Shown: positions 46,536 through 59,189 of the stretch, one piece after another | Layout of the letters: each line of letters begins with the position of its first letter | Numbering within the stretch: position 1 is the first letter of the stretch | Assembly: GCF_026914265.1 (NCBI RefSeq) | Contig: NC_069133.1 | Span: 26,732,272 to 26,796,271, forward strand | Source: Mya arenaria | Taxonomy: Eukaryota > Mollusca > Bivalvia > Myida > Myidae | Length of the DNA: 64,000 nucleotides | Direction: 5' to 3' | Made by a program: the position numbers and the translations under genes | Notes under the pieces: model-generated | Databases searched by the model: none | What the model was told of the DNA's origin: nothing | Seen by the model: only the letters and a program-made list of their open reading frames with translations

Positions 46536-49500
46536 ATGGAAACCAGCGGAGTAAATTACGTGTTTAAGTGTGTCATTGTCGGGGACAGCCATGTGGGGAA
46601 GACCACCCTGCTAGGGCGGTACATGGGTGAACCCTCTACTTCCGGAAGGGTCAGCCCCGCCTCTGTGTCCAGGCAGCCATTTGTCCAGAAACTGGTCCAC
46701 ACACGTGGCGGGAAAACGGTCGAGTTGAAGATATACGACACTCTGGGTAAATAGCTATCCATAAATCACTCATATACATGTCTTTGAGGCACTCCCTCAA
46801 TAAATTGTTAAAGCTGCACTCTCACAGATGTATCGTTTTGACAACTTTTTTATTTTTTGTCTTGGAAACAGCAAATGTTTGCGTAAATATCTGCAAACCA
46901 ATGATAAAATATTGCTGACAAAAGATCAGATTTGTTACTAACGGTTTAAGAAGAATCCCTAAATCATAAATTTTGGAACTTAAATACAAACATCTGCGAT
47001 CTATTTTATGTCAGCAGTCTTATGTTAATGTTTTCCATGCATTTTTTGCCAAATTTGGCTCGTTCCAAGAAAAAAAAAGAAAAAAAGTTTTCAAAACGTA
47101 CAATCTGTGAGAGTGCAGCTTTAACAATTTCTTGTCCGCAAAGATTCACTTTGAGCGTATTGTATTATTTTTATTTCGATATGGACTTCACAAGTTAACA
47201 TTCCCCTCCATATAACCGCTTGTGAAAATTTCAGGTAGGTTTTGCGCTGGTACTTTTGATTTTATGCATTTGCGGAGAACGTTTTGTAGTTCGTTCCCAT
47301 ATACAACGAATTCGCGCCGTTATTGCATCTTATTCATCGACTTTTCATGCGGACATCTGTACTGTTACCTCATAAATCATAATTTCCTGATGTTAACTGA
47401 TAGTCATGTTAATTTTATGAATAAACATGTTTGTTTACTAGCAGGAATTTTACCTACAGTTGATTGGCGAAAACGACAACGAGTGATTATTTAAGAAATA
47501 ACTTAAAAATAATCTTTCATAATCTTAGGATATCGCGAGGTAAAATTCTACCAACGCTATCTATTTCACATGTCCATATCACACCTCAGCTTGAAATTTT
47601 TGTTAATGTTATATACATATAGGCTGTTCCTTATTGTAACTTGATGTGTGACTTTTTTATCACATGAATACCATGTACCCGGCTTTATAAAACCTTGTAC
47701 AAAACACGTGTCATTAATTATGTGTAACTTTGCTTTATTCACATTGGTAAAAATATATTGTCACTCTGATTGACTATGATCAATTGGTTCACATGTGAGT
47801 TTAAAGCACTTAAGCACTTAAGAAACCCTAATTGGCTAACGGTGTTTTGCGGTTTTATAACTTATATAAGTATTAAGAAACCCTAATTGGCTAACGGTGT
47901 TTTGCGGTGTTATAACTTGTATAAGTATTAAGAAACCCTTATTGGCTAACGGTGTTTTGCGGTGTTATAACTTATATAAGTATTAAGAAACCCTAATTGG
48001 CTAACGGTGTTTTGCGGTGTTATAACTTATATAAGTATTAAGAAACCCTAATTGGCTAACGGTGTTTTGGGGTGTTATAAGTATTAAGAAACCCTATTTG
48101 GTTAACGGTGTTTTGCGGTGTTATAAGTATTAAGAAACCCAATTTGGTTAACGGTGTTTTGCGGGTTTATAAGTATTCAGAAACACTATTTGGTTAACGG
48201 TGTTTTGCGGGTTTATAAGTATTCAGAAACACTATTTGGTTAACGGTGTTTTGCGGTGTTATAAGTATTCAGAAACACTATTTGGTTAAAGGTGTTTTGC
48301 GGTGTTATAAGTATTCAGAAACACTATTTGGTTAACGGTGTTTTGCGGGTTTATAAGTATTCAGAAACACTATTTGGTTAATGGTGTTTTGCGGGTTTAT
48401 AAGTATTCAGAAACACTATTTGGTTAACGGTGTTTTGCGGGTTTATAAGTATTCAGAAACACTATTTGGTTAACGGTGTTTTGCGGGTTTATAAGTATTC
48501 AGAAACACTATTTGGTTAACGGTGTTTTGCGGTGTTATAGCTCTTAAAAACTCCATTTGACTAAAGGTGTTTTGCGGTGTTATAGCTCTAAAGAAACCCT
48601 ATTTGGTAAACGTTGTTTTGCGGGTTTAAAAGTATTAAGAAACCCTATTTGGTTAACGGTGTTTTGCGGTGTTATAAGTAATGAGAAACCCTATTTGGTT
48701 AACGGTGTTTTGCGGTGTTATAAGTATTAAGAAACCCTATTTGGTTAACGGTGTTTTTCGGGTTTATAAGTATTAGGAAACCCAATTTGGTTAACGGTGT
48801 TTTGCGGTGTTATAAGTAATGAGAAACTCTATTTGGTTAACTGTGTTTTGTGGTGTTATAGCTCTAAAGAAACCCTATTTGGTTAACGGTGTTTTGCGGG
48901 TTTAGAGCACGTAAGAATCCCTATTTGGTTAACGGTGGTTTGTGGGTTTAGAGCAGTAAGAATCCCTATTTGGTTAACGGTGTTTTGTGGGTTTAGAGCA
49001 CGTAAGATTCCCTATTTGGTTAACGGTGTTTTGCGGGTTTAGAGCACGTAAGAATCCCTATTTGGTAAACGGTGTTTTGCGGGTTTAGAGCACGTAAGAA
49101 TCCCTATTCGGTTAACGGTGTTTTGTGGGTTTAGAGCACGTAAGAATCCCTATTTGGTTAACGGTATTTTGCGGGTTTATAGCTCTAAAGAAACCGTATT
49201 TGGTTAACGGTGTTTTGCGGTGTTATAGCTCTAAAGAAACCCTATTTGGTTAACGGTATTTTGCGGGTTTATACCTCTAAAGAAACCCTATTTGGTTAAC
49301 GGTGTTTTGCGGTGTTATAGCTCTAAAGAAACCCTATTTGATTAACGGTATTTTGCGGTGTTATACCTCTAAAGAAACCCTATTTGATTAACGGTGTTTT
49401 GCGGTGTTATAGCTCTAAAGAAACCCTATTTGGTTAACGGTGTTTTGCGGGTTTATAGCTCTAAAGAAACCGTATTTGGTTAACGGTGTTTTGCGGTGCT

Positions 49501-52500
49501 ATAGCTCTAAAGAAACGCTATTTGGGTCACGGTATTTTGCGGGTTTATAGCTCTAAAGAAACCCTATTTGGTTAACGGTGTTTTGCGGTGTTATAGCTCT
49601 AAAGAAACCGTATTTGGTTAACGGTATTTTGCGGGTTTATACCTCTAAAGAAACTCTATTTGGTTAACGGTGTTTTGCGGGTTTATAGCTCTAAAGAAAC
49701 CCTATTTGGTAAACGGTGTTTTGCGGTGTTATACCTCTAAAGAAACCCTATTTGGATAAGGGTGTTTTGCAGGTTTATAAGTATTCAGAAACACTATTTG
49801 GTTAACGGTGTTTTGCGGTGTTATAGCTCTTAAAAAACTCCATTTGGCTAAAGGTGTTTTGCGGTGTTATAGCTCTAAAGAAACCCTATTTGGCAAACGT
49901 TGTTTTGCGGGTTTATAAGTATTAAGAAACCCTATTTGGTTAACGGTGTTTTGCGGTGTTATAAGTAATGAGAAACCCTATTTGGTTAACGGTGTTTTGC
50001 GGTGTTATAAGTATTAAGAAACCCTATTTGGTTAACGGTGTTTTTCGGGTTTATAAGTATTAGGAAACCCAATTTGGTTAACGGTGTTTTGCGGTGTTAT
50101 AAGTAATGAGAAACCCTATTTGGTTAACGGTGTTTTGCGGTGTTATAAGTATTAAGAAACCCTATTTGGTTAACGGTGTTTTTCGGGTTTATAAGTATTA
50201 GGAAACCCAATTTGGTTAACGGTGTTTTGCGGTGTTATAAGAAATAAGAAACTCTATTTGGTTAACGGTGTTTTGTGGTGTTATAGCTCTAAAGAAACCC
50301 TATTTGGTTAACGGTGTTTTGCGGGTTTAGAGCACGTAAGAATCCCTATTTGGTTAACGGTGTTTTGTGGGTTTAGAGCAGTAAGAATCCCTATTTGGTT
50401 AACGGTGTTTTGTGGGTTTAGAGCACGTAAGAATCCCTATTTGGTTAACGGTGTTTTGCGGGTTTAGAGCACGTAAGAATCCCTATTTGGTGAACGGTGT
50501 TTTGCGGGTTTAGAGCACGTAAGAATCCCTATTTGGTTAACGGTGTTTTGAGGGTTTAGAGCACGTAAGAATCCCTATTTGGTTAACGGTATTTTGCGGG
50601 TTTATAGCTCTAAAGAAACCGTATTTGGTTAACGGTGTTTTGCGGTGTTATAGTTCTAAGAAACCCTATTTGGTTAACGGTGTTTTGCGGGTTTATAGCT
50701 CTAAAGAAACCCTATTTGGCTCACGGTGTTTTGCGGGTTTATAGCTCTAAATAAACCCTATTTGGTTAACGGTGTTTTGCGGTGTTATAGCTCTAAAGAA
50801 ACCCTATTTGGTTAACGGTAATTTGCGGGTTTATAGCTCTGAAGAAACCCTATTTGGTTAACGGTGTTTTGCGGTGTTATAGCCTTAAAGAAACCCTATT
50901 TGTTTCACGGTGTTTTGCGGGTTAATATCTCTAAAGAAACTCTATTTGGCTCACGGTGTTTTGCGGGTTTATAGCTCTAAAAAACCCTATTTGGTTAACG
51001 GTGTTTTGCGGGCTTATACCTCTAAAGAAACCCTATTTGGTTAACGGTGTTTGCGGCGTTATAGCTCTAAAGAAACCCTATTTGGTTAACGGTGTTTTGC
51101 GGTGTTGTAGCCTTAAAGGAACCCGATTTGGCTTACGGTGTTTTGCGGGTTTATAGCTTTAAAGACACCCTATTTGGTTAACGGTGTTTTGCGGTGTTAT
51201 AGCCTTAAAGAAACCCTATTTGGTTCACGGTGTTTTGCGGGTTAATATCTCTAAAGAAACCCTATTTGGCTCACGGTGTTTTACGGGTTTATAGCTCTAA
51301 ATAAATCCTATTTGGTTTACGGTGTTTTGCGGGTTTATAGCTCTAAAGAAACCCTATTTGGTTAACGGTGTTTTGCGGTGTTATAGCCTCAAAGAAACCC
51401 TATTTGACTCACGGTGTTTTGCGGGTTTATAGCTCTAAAGAAACCCTATTTGGTTAACGGTGTTTTGCGGTGTTATAGCCTTAATGAAACCCTATTTGGC
51501 TCACGGTGTTTTGCGGTGTTATAGCTCTAATGAAACCCTATTTGGCTCACGGCGATTTCCAGGTTTATACCTCTAAAGAAACCCTATTTGGCTCACGGTA
51601 TTTTGCGGGTTTATAGCACGTTATAAACCCTATTTGGCTCACGGTGTTTTGCGGTGTTATAGCCTTAAAGAAACCCTATTCGGTTCACGGTGTTTTGCAG
51701 GTTAATATCTCTAAAGAAACCCTATTTGGCTTACGGTGTTTTGCGGGTTTATAGCTCTAAAGAAACCCTATTTGGTTAACGGTGTTTTGCGGTGTTGTAG
51801 CCTTAAAGGAACCCGATTTGGCTTACGGTGTTTTGCGGGTTTATAGCTCTAAAGACACCCTATTTGGTTAACGATGTTTTGCGGTATTATAGCCTTAAAG
51901 AAACCCTATTTGGTTCACGGTGTTTTGCGGGTTAATATCTCTAAAGAAACCCTATTTGGCTCACGGTGTTTTGCGGATTTATAGCTCTAAAGAAATCCTA
52001 TTTGGTTTACGGTGTTTTGCGGGTTTATAGCTTTAAAGAAACCCTATTTGGTTAACGGTATTTTGCGGTGTTATAGCCTCAAAGAAACCCTATTTAGCTC
52101 ACGGTGTTTTGCGGGTTTATAGCTCTAAAGAAACCCTATTTGATTAACGGTGTTTTGCGGTGTTATAGCCTTAAAGAAACCCTATTTGGCTCACGGTCTT
52201 TTGCGGTGTTATAGCTCTAAAGAAACCCTATTTGGCTCACGGCGTTTTACAGGTTTATACCTTTTAAGAAACCCTATTTGGCTCACGGTATTTTGCGGGT
52301 TTATAGCACGTAATAAACCCTATTTGGCTCACGGTGTTTTGCGGTGTTATAGCCTTAAAGAAACCCTATTCGGTTCACGGTGTTTTGCAGGTTAATATCT
52401 CTAAAGAAACCCTATTTGGCTCACGGTGTTTTGCGGGTTTATAGCACGTAAGAAACCCTATTTTGCGGTATTATAGCACTAAAATACATTTTGCGGGCTA

Positions 52501-55500
52501 ATAGCACTAAAGAAAACCCATTTCATTAACGGTATTATTTGGGTTCATAGCACTTAAGGAAACTCCATTTTGTTTCTCTCTTAGACATAGCAAGAACAAA
52601 AATGGAACACACTTTATATGTTAACTAACCAAATATGGCTCACTTTGTATTTGCAAATAAAGGCCTTCGGCCCAGAATACAAAATAATGCAACAACAACA
52701 ACAACATTTTTTACAATAATAATATATAAGTGCTACCACCATGCGTTCTATACACCATGAGTTTTATCTGTTTTCAATCTCATTCATGATATGTAAAATA
52801 AAATATACAAGCTGTTGAATGATATATGTATCATAACTTTTCTTTCTATAAAATAATAATTGATTTCTCTGGACAGTTTAAAAGATGGTTTATTTTAATT
52901 TCCTCATATTTGAAACACACGAAAAAGGCATTTATAATTGAAGTTTCGACTTATCGCTGTAATTTGCATTTTATTAATTATACTCATTGTTAATAACTTC
53001 CCATTAATACTAATAATGCAACCAAGCGCTGCCATAGCGCTGTACATTTAAATGTCTACTCAGTTTAAAGCTGCACTCTCACAGATTTACCGTTTGGACA
53101 ACTTTGTATTTTTGTCTTTAAATGGGCCATATTTTGCGTAAATATCTGCAAACCAGCGACATTAGACTTCTGACAAGAGATCAGATCGCAGATTATCATG
53201 TTATGATTTGAAATCCCAAAATGCACCATTTCAGATTAGAAATTGTCAATGTTTTCCCCCAAACCCCACTCCCAACACTTTTACCAAATAAATTTTGATT
53301 CTGAGGGAGGGGCGCAAGTCAAATGTTTACGCTCCTAAGTTACGCCCCCTGTACGTCAAATCCTGTACCCGCCCCTGATAAACACGCTCAATAATGGCAT
53401 ATATGTTCTGTGACAGTAGTATTTGTTTGCTGGTTGATACCAGTGGGCGGGAAAATTTAACACGCAATGTAAACTCGATTGTCAGTCATAAGTCATAACA
53501 GTTTGTGTCCTCATCAAAAAAATATGAATTCAATTTCATAGGTACGAAAGTATTTTTGAATACTATATCAAGAATTTCTTCTGCGAATTGGATATTTAAG
53601 TAAAGATACTAAACTAAAATATGCATACATGTTCAAGATATGGGATATAGTATACCTATTATTTACAATCCCCATATATAAATGTTTGCTCACAAAATCT
53701 AACAATGTGATAAAAAGAAAAGATCAGATAAACATGTCTCAAAATATCTCTTTAAATGAGGTCGTTTTCAACATTTGACCTCGAAATTGATCTGGATCAT
53801 AGATGTATTGTGTATACTAAGTTTAACCCTGTTTTAATACAAAGTAGTATCAATGCACATGTCTAAGCACTTAAATGTATACTTTGTAACATGTTTTGCC
53901 GTTGGATACCCATTGGTTGAATACATTTAAACGGCCGCCATTTTCTCTACAAAATTAGATATGTAGAAAAAATGCTGCGTCCTCATAATAAACTAGTTTA
54001 AGAAATCCATTTTATATATTAAACAGTATTTCTGAATACTGACATGTATTTTGTAAGAAGATGGTTCTTTCAAATGTTTCTGAAATCTAGAAATTTTAGT
54101 TTTACATGAAGTAAAATACTCAACCGTTATTATCATTCATGGCATTCTTCTTATTACATGTATTTACATTTAAACATAATGTTTGCTGGCAAAATCTTCC
54201 ATTCTGATTGTGATAAATAATAAAAATATTTTACACTTGAATGTGGTCATATCTCTAAATGTATCTTAAAATGTAGTCATTTTCAATATTTGACATTTAA
54301 TTTGACTTTAAACATCCTTTTTAAAACACATATAAATATTTATGCATTATATATGCAAACACAGTTGGTTATTTATTTTTATACACTACACTGAAAGATC
54401 TTGGACGCCATCTTGGATTGTTTCGCAAGTCGTTATAAATGTAAATTGTATTGATTTATTCAGTTCATATATTAAACTATCGATTAGAGCAGACATAAAA
54501 GTACACTGTATATCATTTCGGGAACTTTTAAAGACTTGGGCCTTTACTCCCTGACTAACCATCGAGTGTAATTTTAACATTTAATCAGCAAATATTTTCG
54601 TCCGCCCCAAAATCTTGTTTATTTTTGAAGATGATATTAAGTAAATATAAACTTAACCTTAAACATTTTTATGAAGGGTTAAAACTTATTTAGTTTACTT
54701 AGAGTTTAAAGTCACCAAACAACAAAAAAAATCAGATGTTTTTTTTTCTCTCAGGTAAGTCAACGTTTATGACCATTCGGAACTCCTCGGCCATTGTTTG
54801 CCGGTACATCGGTTGAAGTAGTTCGTAATATTTTGAATTATATCACTAATTAAATGTAGTGTTTTAGAGTTGTATTTATTGATCTAAGTTTAAATTGATC
54901 GCCAGTGAAGTGTTTTATTGCAAACATAACTAAGATTGCCAAGAGTTAAGTCATAAAGTTTAACTGCTAAATAAAATTACTACGCGATTTACTTGCAGCG
55001 GACTTAAAATTACCACTTTTTGAGTATGTAAACAGTCCAAATACATCTGAGGTTATTTCCGATAAAAAAATGATCGAGGAGCTCCGAATGCGTTTATGAC
55101 CATATATTCAAGTTTACTTGAATTATCTCATCTAAAATCAATATTGAATGCCAACTTTCAGGCCAGGAGCGATACCGAAGTTTGACGCGGTCCTATTTCC
55201 GTGACGCCCAGTGCTGTCTCGTTTGCTTTGACGTCAACAATCCAAGCTCGTTCGAACATTTAATCGAGTGGTAATATTTCTTTGGTGGTTTCTTTTTTCT
55301 TCATTGAATTTATACCTAAGTTTTTACAATGTTTTCATTACCATATTTGAGAACAAGTGGCAGCGAGGAATCCAGGTTTGGCCAAAAACAGATCGTTGAA
55401 TATTGATGAAAAAAAAACCACACACACAAAATACGCATATGTAAAACATAGTTCATATGCGAATAATGCAATATTAAGACGATACCGAATTAATGTATTA

Positions 55501-55527
55501 TCAGTTATGCATCAAATCAAATATTAT

Positions 55528-55573
<46 letters not shown>

Positions 55574-56917
55574 CTCTAAGTTTGAATGTGTATGAATTAG
55601 TAGAAAATTAATTTCCGTTTTAATGTAGCGTAATATCCGCTAGGTGGCGGATTATTGAACATTTCGTGCATGTTAAATTAAGTGTAACTGTCATTCAGCT
55701 TAAGGCTTCAACAATTTTCTTTTAAGTTTTAATTATTTTTTTTGAAAGTGACAAATGTATTGGCAGAAATACGTGTACAATATATAAATATTGCATGGCT
55801 TCCAATGTGACAGTACATATTGTCAACATGAGGGAAATACTGTTACCCGAGGCGAAGCCGAGGGTTACAGTATTTACCCGAATGTTGACAATATGTGCTG
55901 TCACATTGGAAGCCATGCAATATTTATTTTATAATACCGAACACAGTTAAATTTATATACATAGATATAAAGAGTTTTCACCATTTCACAACTTTCAAGT
56001 TTAATCAATTTATTCTGTAATTATAGCTTGTTTACATTAGCTGTTATTTTGCTGCAAATGTGGCTTAGAAATAATGCAAACACCGGAAGTTACCAGATTT
56101 ACAACATATTTTAATAAGCACTTACCACCTCAGACTTGGGAAATCAAAAAATGCCTATTTTTAGATGTGACAGAATCTTGTCAACTGGTCAAAACGGTAC
56201 TGTGTGTGGCAGTACGAAAATGCCCATGATGGGTATATGAGAATTTAACATAGGCAGGTCACGTGAGGTATAATAACATGAAATATAAGTTATTAAACAG
56301 GGATGATGTTAATGATATGATTTAAAAATGATTCCTGTTTAATTCAGTTTTAATATATCATTGTGTTGTTTGACTATATGTGTACATGTACAGTTGGTTG
56401 CCCAAGTACTTAAACAAGTATTAAATCTGAACTGCTTGAAATAACATTGGCGTTCTGAGTTGTTTTTGACGTTAGATTTGAAGTGTGTTCATGAAAGTTT
56501 GTCATGATTGCCTAACTTTTATCAGTCTGATCACACACGTTTTCTCTATCTTGCAGGATGAATGACATAAACAAATACATCGGAGACAATCATGAAAGCA
56601 GAACAGCGAAGCTCATTGTCGGCATTGCCCGACAGACAATGTCCTCTTACGACGTGCCCAACGGGTTGTGTCCGCGGACCAGTGTTCACTACTGTCAACC
56701 AGTAACGCATGACCGCGCGGAACTTTTTGCCACTCAGTATAACGTTCCGTACAAGTTTGTAAACATACATGATGATGATGATGTTGCGATGTGTTTTGAA
56801 GCGGTTGTTGAACAGAAAGTACAGGAACTAGATAAAGAGGATGCATGTTTAACTCTTGGGCAAGACTCTGTAGACTTGAGACCAGGAAGGAATGGTCGTC
56901 AGTCATCATGTTGCTGA
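46536..56917 (+). CDS. divergent Rab-like small GTPase, G4 and G5 motifs missing
   Basis: Exons 46536-46746, 55162-55270 and 56557-56917 join in phase (1, 2) to 226 residues. The first exon has the Rab core YVFKCVIVGDSHVGKTTLLG (P-loop with His where Gly is usual) and VELKIYDTLG; the second continues QERYRSLTRSYFRDAQCC and LVCFDVNNPSSFEHLIEW, matching the DTAGQERFR switch II and the following strand of Rabs. The third gives WMNDINKYIGDN, KLIVGIARQ where NKxD is expected, a Rab-like helix (ELFATQYNVPYKF), VNI where SAK is expected, and a tail ending SSCC, a double-cysteine prenylation site. The usual T-I-G of switch I is also not recognisable. It should be a membrane-attached Rab relative with altered or lost guanine specificity. 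The first intron is 8.4 kb and holds a 4.7-kb minisatellite. Confidence 0.82.
46808..47124 (+). mobile_element. TTAA-flanked MITE, family A (copy 8)
   Basis: TTAAAGCTGCACTCTCACAG and CTGTGAGAGTGCAGCTTTAA at the ends. It lies 61 bases after exon 1 of the Rab-like gene. Confidence 0.85.
47815..52565 (+). repeat. large 46-bp minisatellite, about 100 copies, with higher-order blocks
   Basis: The common unit is AAGAAACCCTATTTGGTTAA then CGGTGTTTTGCGG and a variable linker. At the left edge the unit is 55 bases (linker TGTTATAACTTATATAAGT); most of the array has 46. Linker subtypes come in runs: AAGTATTCAG near 48.2-48.5 kb, AGAGCACGT near 48.9-49.1 and 50.3-50.6 kb, AGCTCTAAAG elsewhere. Two long blocks recur: about 48.5-49.3 kb resembles about 49.8-50.7 kb, and about 51.2-51.7 kb resembles about 51.8-52.4 kb. 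Short open frames inside are artefacts of the repeat. It fills more than half of intron 1 of the Rab-like gene. Confidence 0.95.
52655..52805 (+). repeat. dispersed repeat with CGGCCCAGAATA motif (copy 2)
   Basis: It shares the order CGGCCCAGAATA, AACAATAATAATA, AGTGCYACC and TTTTCAATC with about 139-270. It lies in the Rab-like intron right of the minisatellite. Confidence 0.5.
53065..53375 (+). mobile_element. family A MITE left half joined to another dispersed repeat
   Basis: TTTAAAGCTGCACTCTCACA starts a family A copy that stops near 53205. It continues straight into a repeat with GAGGGAGGGGCGCAAGTCAAA and TACGTCAAATCCTG, which also occurs at about 22985-23060 and, less well kept, near 60690-60870 on the other strand. 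Confidence 0.6.
53376..54763. other. intron sequence, nothing recognised
   Basis: AT-rich part of the first Rab-like intron. No exon, transposon end or RNA gene is seen. Confidence 0.4.
54774..55090 (+). mobile_element. Mutator-like MITE (copy 2) with 10-bp target duplication
   Basis: CGTTTATGAC flanks both ends (54764-54773 and 55091-55100). The termini CATTCGGAACTCCTCGGCCA and TCGAGGAGCTCCGAATG are inverted. The interior matches 5631-5985. It ends about 70 bases before exon 2 of the Rab-like gene. Confidence 0.8.
55535..55570 (+). repeat. TA microsatellite
   Basis: About 18 TA units in the second intron of the Rab-like gene. Confidence 0.9.
55784..55927. repeat. 144-bp near-perfect palindrome (hairpin element)
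   Basis: The left arm runs ATAAATATTGCATGGCTTCC, AATGTGACAG, ATATTGTCAACAT; the right arm is its inverse ending GGAAGCCATGCAATATTTAT. The arms meet at CCGAGGcgaagCCGAGG near 55855 with almost no spacer. Few mismatches are visible. It lies in the second Rab-like intron. It is probably a foldback MITE, since the AT ends are simple and no gene is nearby. Confidence 0.85.
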
Positions 56918-57222
56918 TCTACCATTATATGGTAGTGGATTTTTAATAGTGAAGTTTTTTTCTGAACGAATTATTGATGTTATTGGCGACATTTGTGTTT
57001 TTGGTGCTTTTTGGTGAACAAATGCCGAAATATAACTCCACATATTCCGTATTCTTACCGTTCGGTAAGCATTTTAATATTGTGCTTCTCTGGAATAATT
57101 ATTATTATTTTTCAGTAACATCAGGAACTCACTTACTGTAACATGTGAACTCAGGTAATGTTAGGAACTCACTTACATGTTCTATTAGGGCTTTTTCATC
57201 ATGATCATCATTATGTGCTCAT

Positions 57223-57573
57223 TTAAAGCTGCATTCTCACAGATTTACCGTTTTGAAAACTTTGAAAATAATTGTCTTGGAATAAGCCAAATTTTGCGTA
57301 AATGTCTGGAAACCAGTGATACAAGACTGTTGACAAAATATCAGGTTCGGTTATTTATATTAATGTTTGACAATTGCTATTTTATGGCCAAATGCGTTAC
57401 TAACGGTTTCAAAAAAAAAAGAGTTTTTCGGCATTTTCAAAACAATTGAGATTTGTTATATTGTGAGTTATCGTATATGACTGAATTGAAGGTATTGATA
57501 CTAAAATCAGCTGATTCTGAGACAAAAACTAAAAAAATGTCAAAACTGTCAATCTGTGATAGGGTAGCTTTAA
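57223..57573 (+). mobile_element. TTAA-flanked MITE, family A (copy 9)
   Basis: TTTAAAGCTGCATTCTCACA and AATCTGTGATAGGGTAGCTT at the ends. It lies 300 bases downstream of the Rab-like stop codon. Confidence 0.75.
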
Positions 57574-57734
57574 AACAGTAATTATATAATATTGTATTAT
57601 ACATTGATCTCTCTCTGTGATATAGGGATGACTTGTCGTTAGCAATTTTCAGTCTCTGTGGTATTTCGTGACATTAGTTTAAACTTGTATATTTTACAAC
57701 GATTGTGAAACAAAGTTATTACAGCATTATATTA

Positions 57735-57917
57735 ATCACTCTCGTTGGCACGATTTTACGCGAGAGTGCGGTCTTGTGTTGTTGGGGAAAGCGGAGTACC
57801 CGGAGGAAACCTATTTGTCCAGCCTGGCGACCACAAACCAAACTCGCATGCGCCCAGGGAGGGAAACGAACCCAGGCAGCCTAGCGCGTGCGTTAACCAC
57901 TCCGCTAACCGGACAAC
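57735..57917 (-). mobile_element. tRNA-derived SINE, family 3
   Basis: On the minus strand the head reads GGTTAGCGGAGTGGTTAACG (box A) and TGGGTTCGTTTCCC (box B), followed by a body with CCTCCGGGTACTCCG. One copy only was found in this window. Confidence 0.65.
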
Positions 57918-58109
57918 CTTCGTAATTACATGATAAACTAAAACTTAAACATACAATACTAGTTATGATGAAGAAATGAAACATATTTGAAGTCAAAATT
58001 TTACAGATATCGTAATGCCTTTATAGAGAAACATTAGAATAATAAAAGTTGGTTAACTTACTATTCTTTGATACAGCAATTTTATTGAAAGTACTGTATG
58101 ACTGATATG

Positions 58110-58490
58110 TTAAAGATGCACTCTTACTCCCAAATAAGATTTAACACAATTTATACATATGTTTTACCATACCAGAAAGGATGGATAAATGTCGAAAAGA
58201 ATGGTTTTAATGGGGATAGTAAGTATGATTTGAAGGAAAAGTGCAGAAAACACTGTAATTCTACCCTATGAGACGATAGTAGATCGCAGTAAATCGTTTA
58301 GCACTCACCAATCATTTAATAATTTTGCGTTTTCATATATTAAATACACAAATACAATCTTGTTATCAGTTATTAATAGTTTCCATAAATGCATTAATTA
58401 GTAAGTATTAAGTAGTTAAAGGATTCTTACTAACAATTTATGTTTGTTATGCATGTGTATGTATGATTTTGAATAAGAGTGTCACTTCAA
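58110..58490 (+). mobile_element. TTAA-flanked MITE, family B (copy 2)
   Basis: TTAAAGATGCACTCTTACTC at the left and GAATAAGAGTGTCACTTCAA at the right, with the same interior as 6695-7070 (GATAGTAGATCGCAGTAAAT, CACCAATCATTTAAT). Confidence 0.8.
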
Positions 58491-59185
58491 CATTTATATT
58501 CAGAACATATCCAATTTTGTATTTGACTACGGTCAATTTCAACATTGTGCGTTTTACAATTTATTTAAGTGATTCTGATCTCGAACTATTCCTATTAATT
58601 GTAAAATTTAAAATGTAAAAAAAATCAAAAAAAATCATGAGAACTAAAATAACATTATGTATAAATAACTCTGAATGCTTCCAACTGCCATGATAGTTCA
58701 TTGACTCTGGCTCTCTACTAAGGCATGGTAAACGTTGCAATATTCCATGTCAAATATATTGATTCAATAAAAAATGTATACGAACTAAAACAAAATATTT
58801 GTTTAATAACTGCAATTTATTTAGTCAATTAGATTGAACAGGTATTTTTTTATCATGTGTCATACACATTTGTCCATTTTTAGGTTAATAAATATTTTTG
58901 AGCCAATAAATTCTTTTTTTTTTCAACAAATACTCTTTGAGATCTAGACCATAAGTATGTTTTTAATAAATATATTGCAATTATAGAACACATATTTTCT
59001 TAGTTGAGTTCGTATATTTCTTTATGCAATAAATATATTTGACATAGAACATTGCAAGGGTTTATTACGCCAAACTCTCTTTGTATTTATGTGGCAACAA
59101 TTAAGCATTCTTTTTTTTCACTGGCAATTTACTTTTTAAAAAAATGTATTGTGAAAAATTTTGTAATGTAAGAAATCTATATATA
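58491..59185. other. intergenic, nothing recognised
   Basis: Strongly AT-rich, with no exon or element ends. Confidence 0.4.
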
Positions 59186-59189
59186 TGAG

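Noticed and set aside
50956-52395. Open frames of 66-81 codons inside the 46-bp array (repeating FCGxIALKKPYL)
   Set aside because: The frames are produced by the repeat unit when its length stays divisible by three by chance; there is no splice or codon support.
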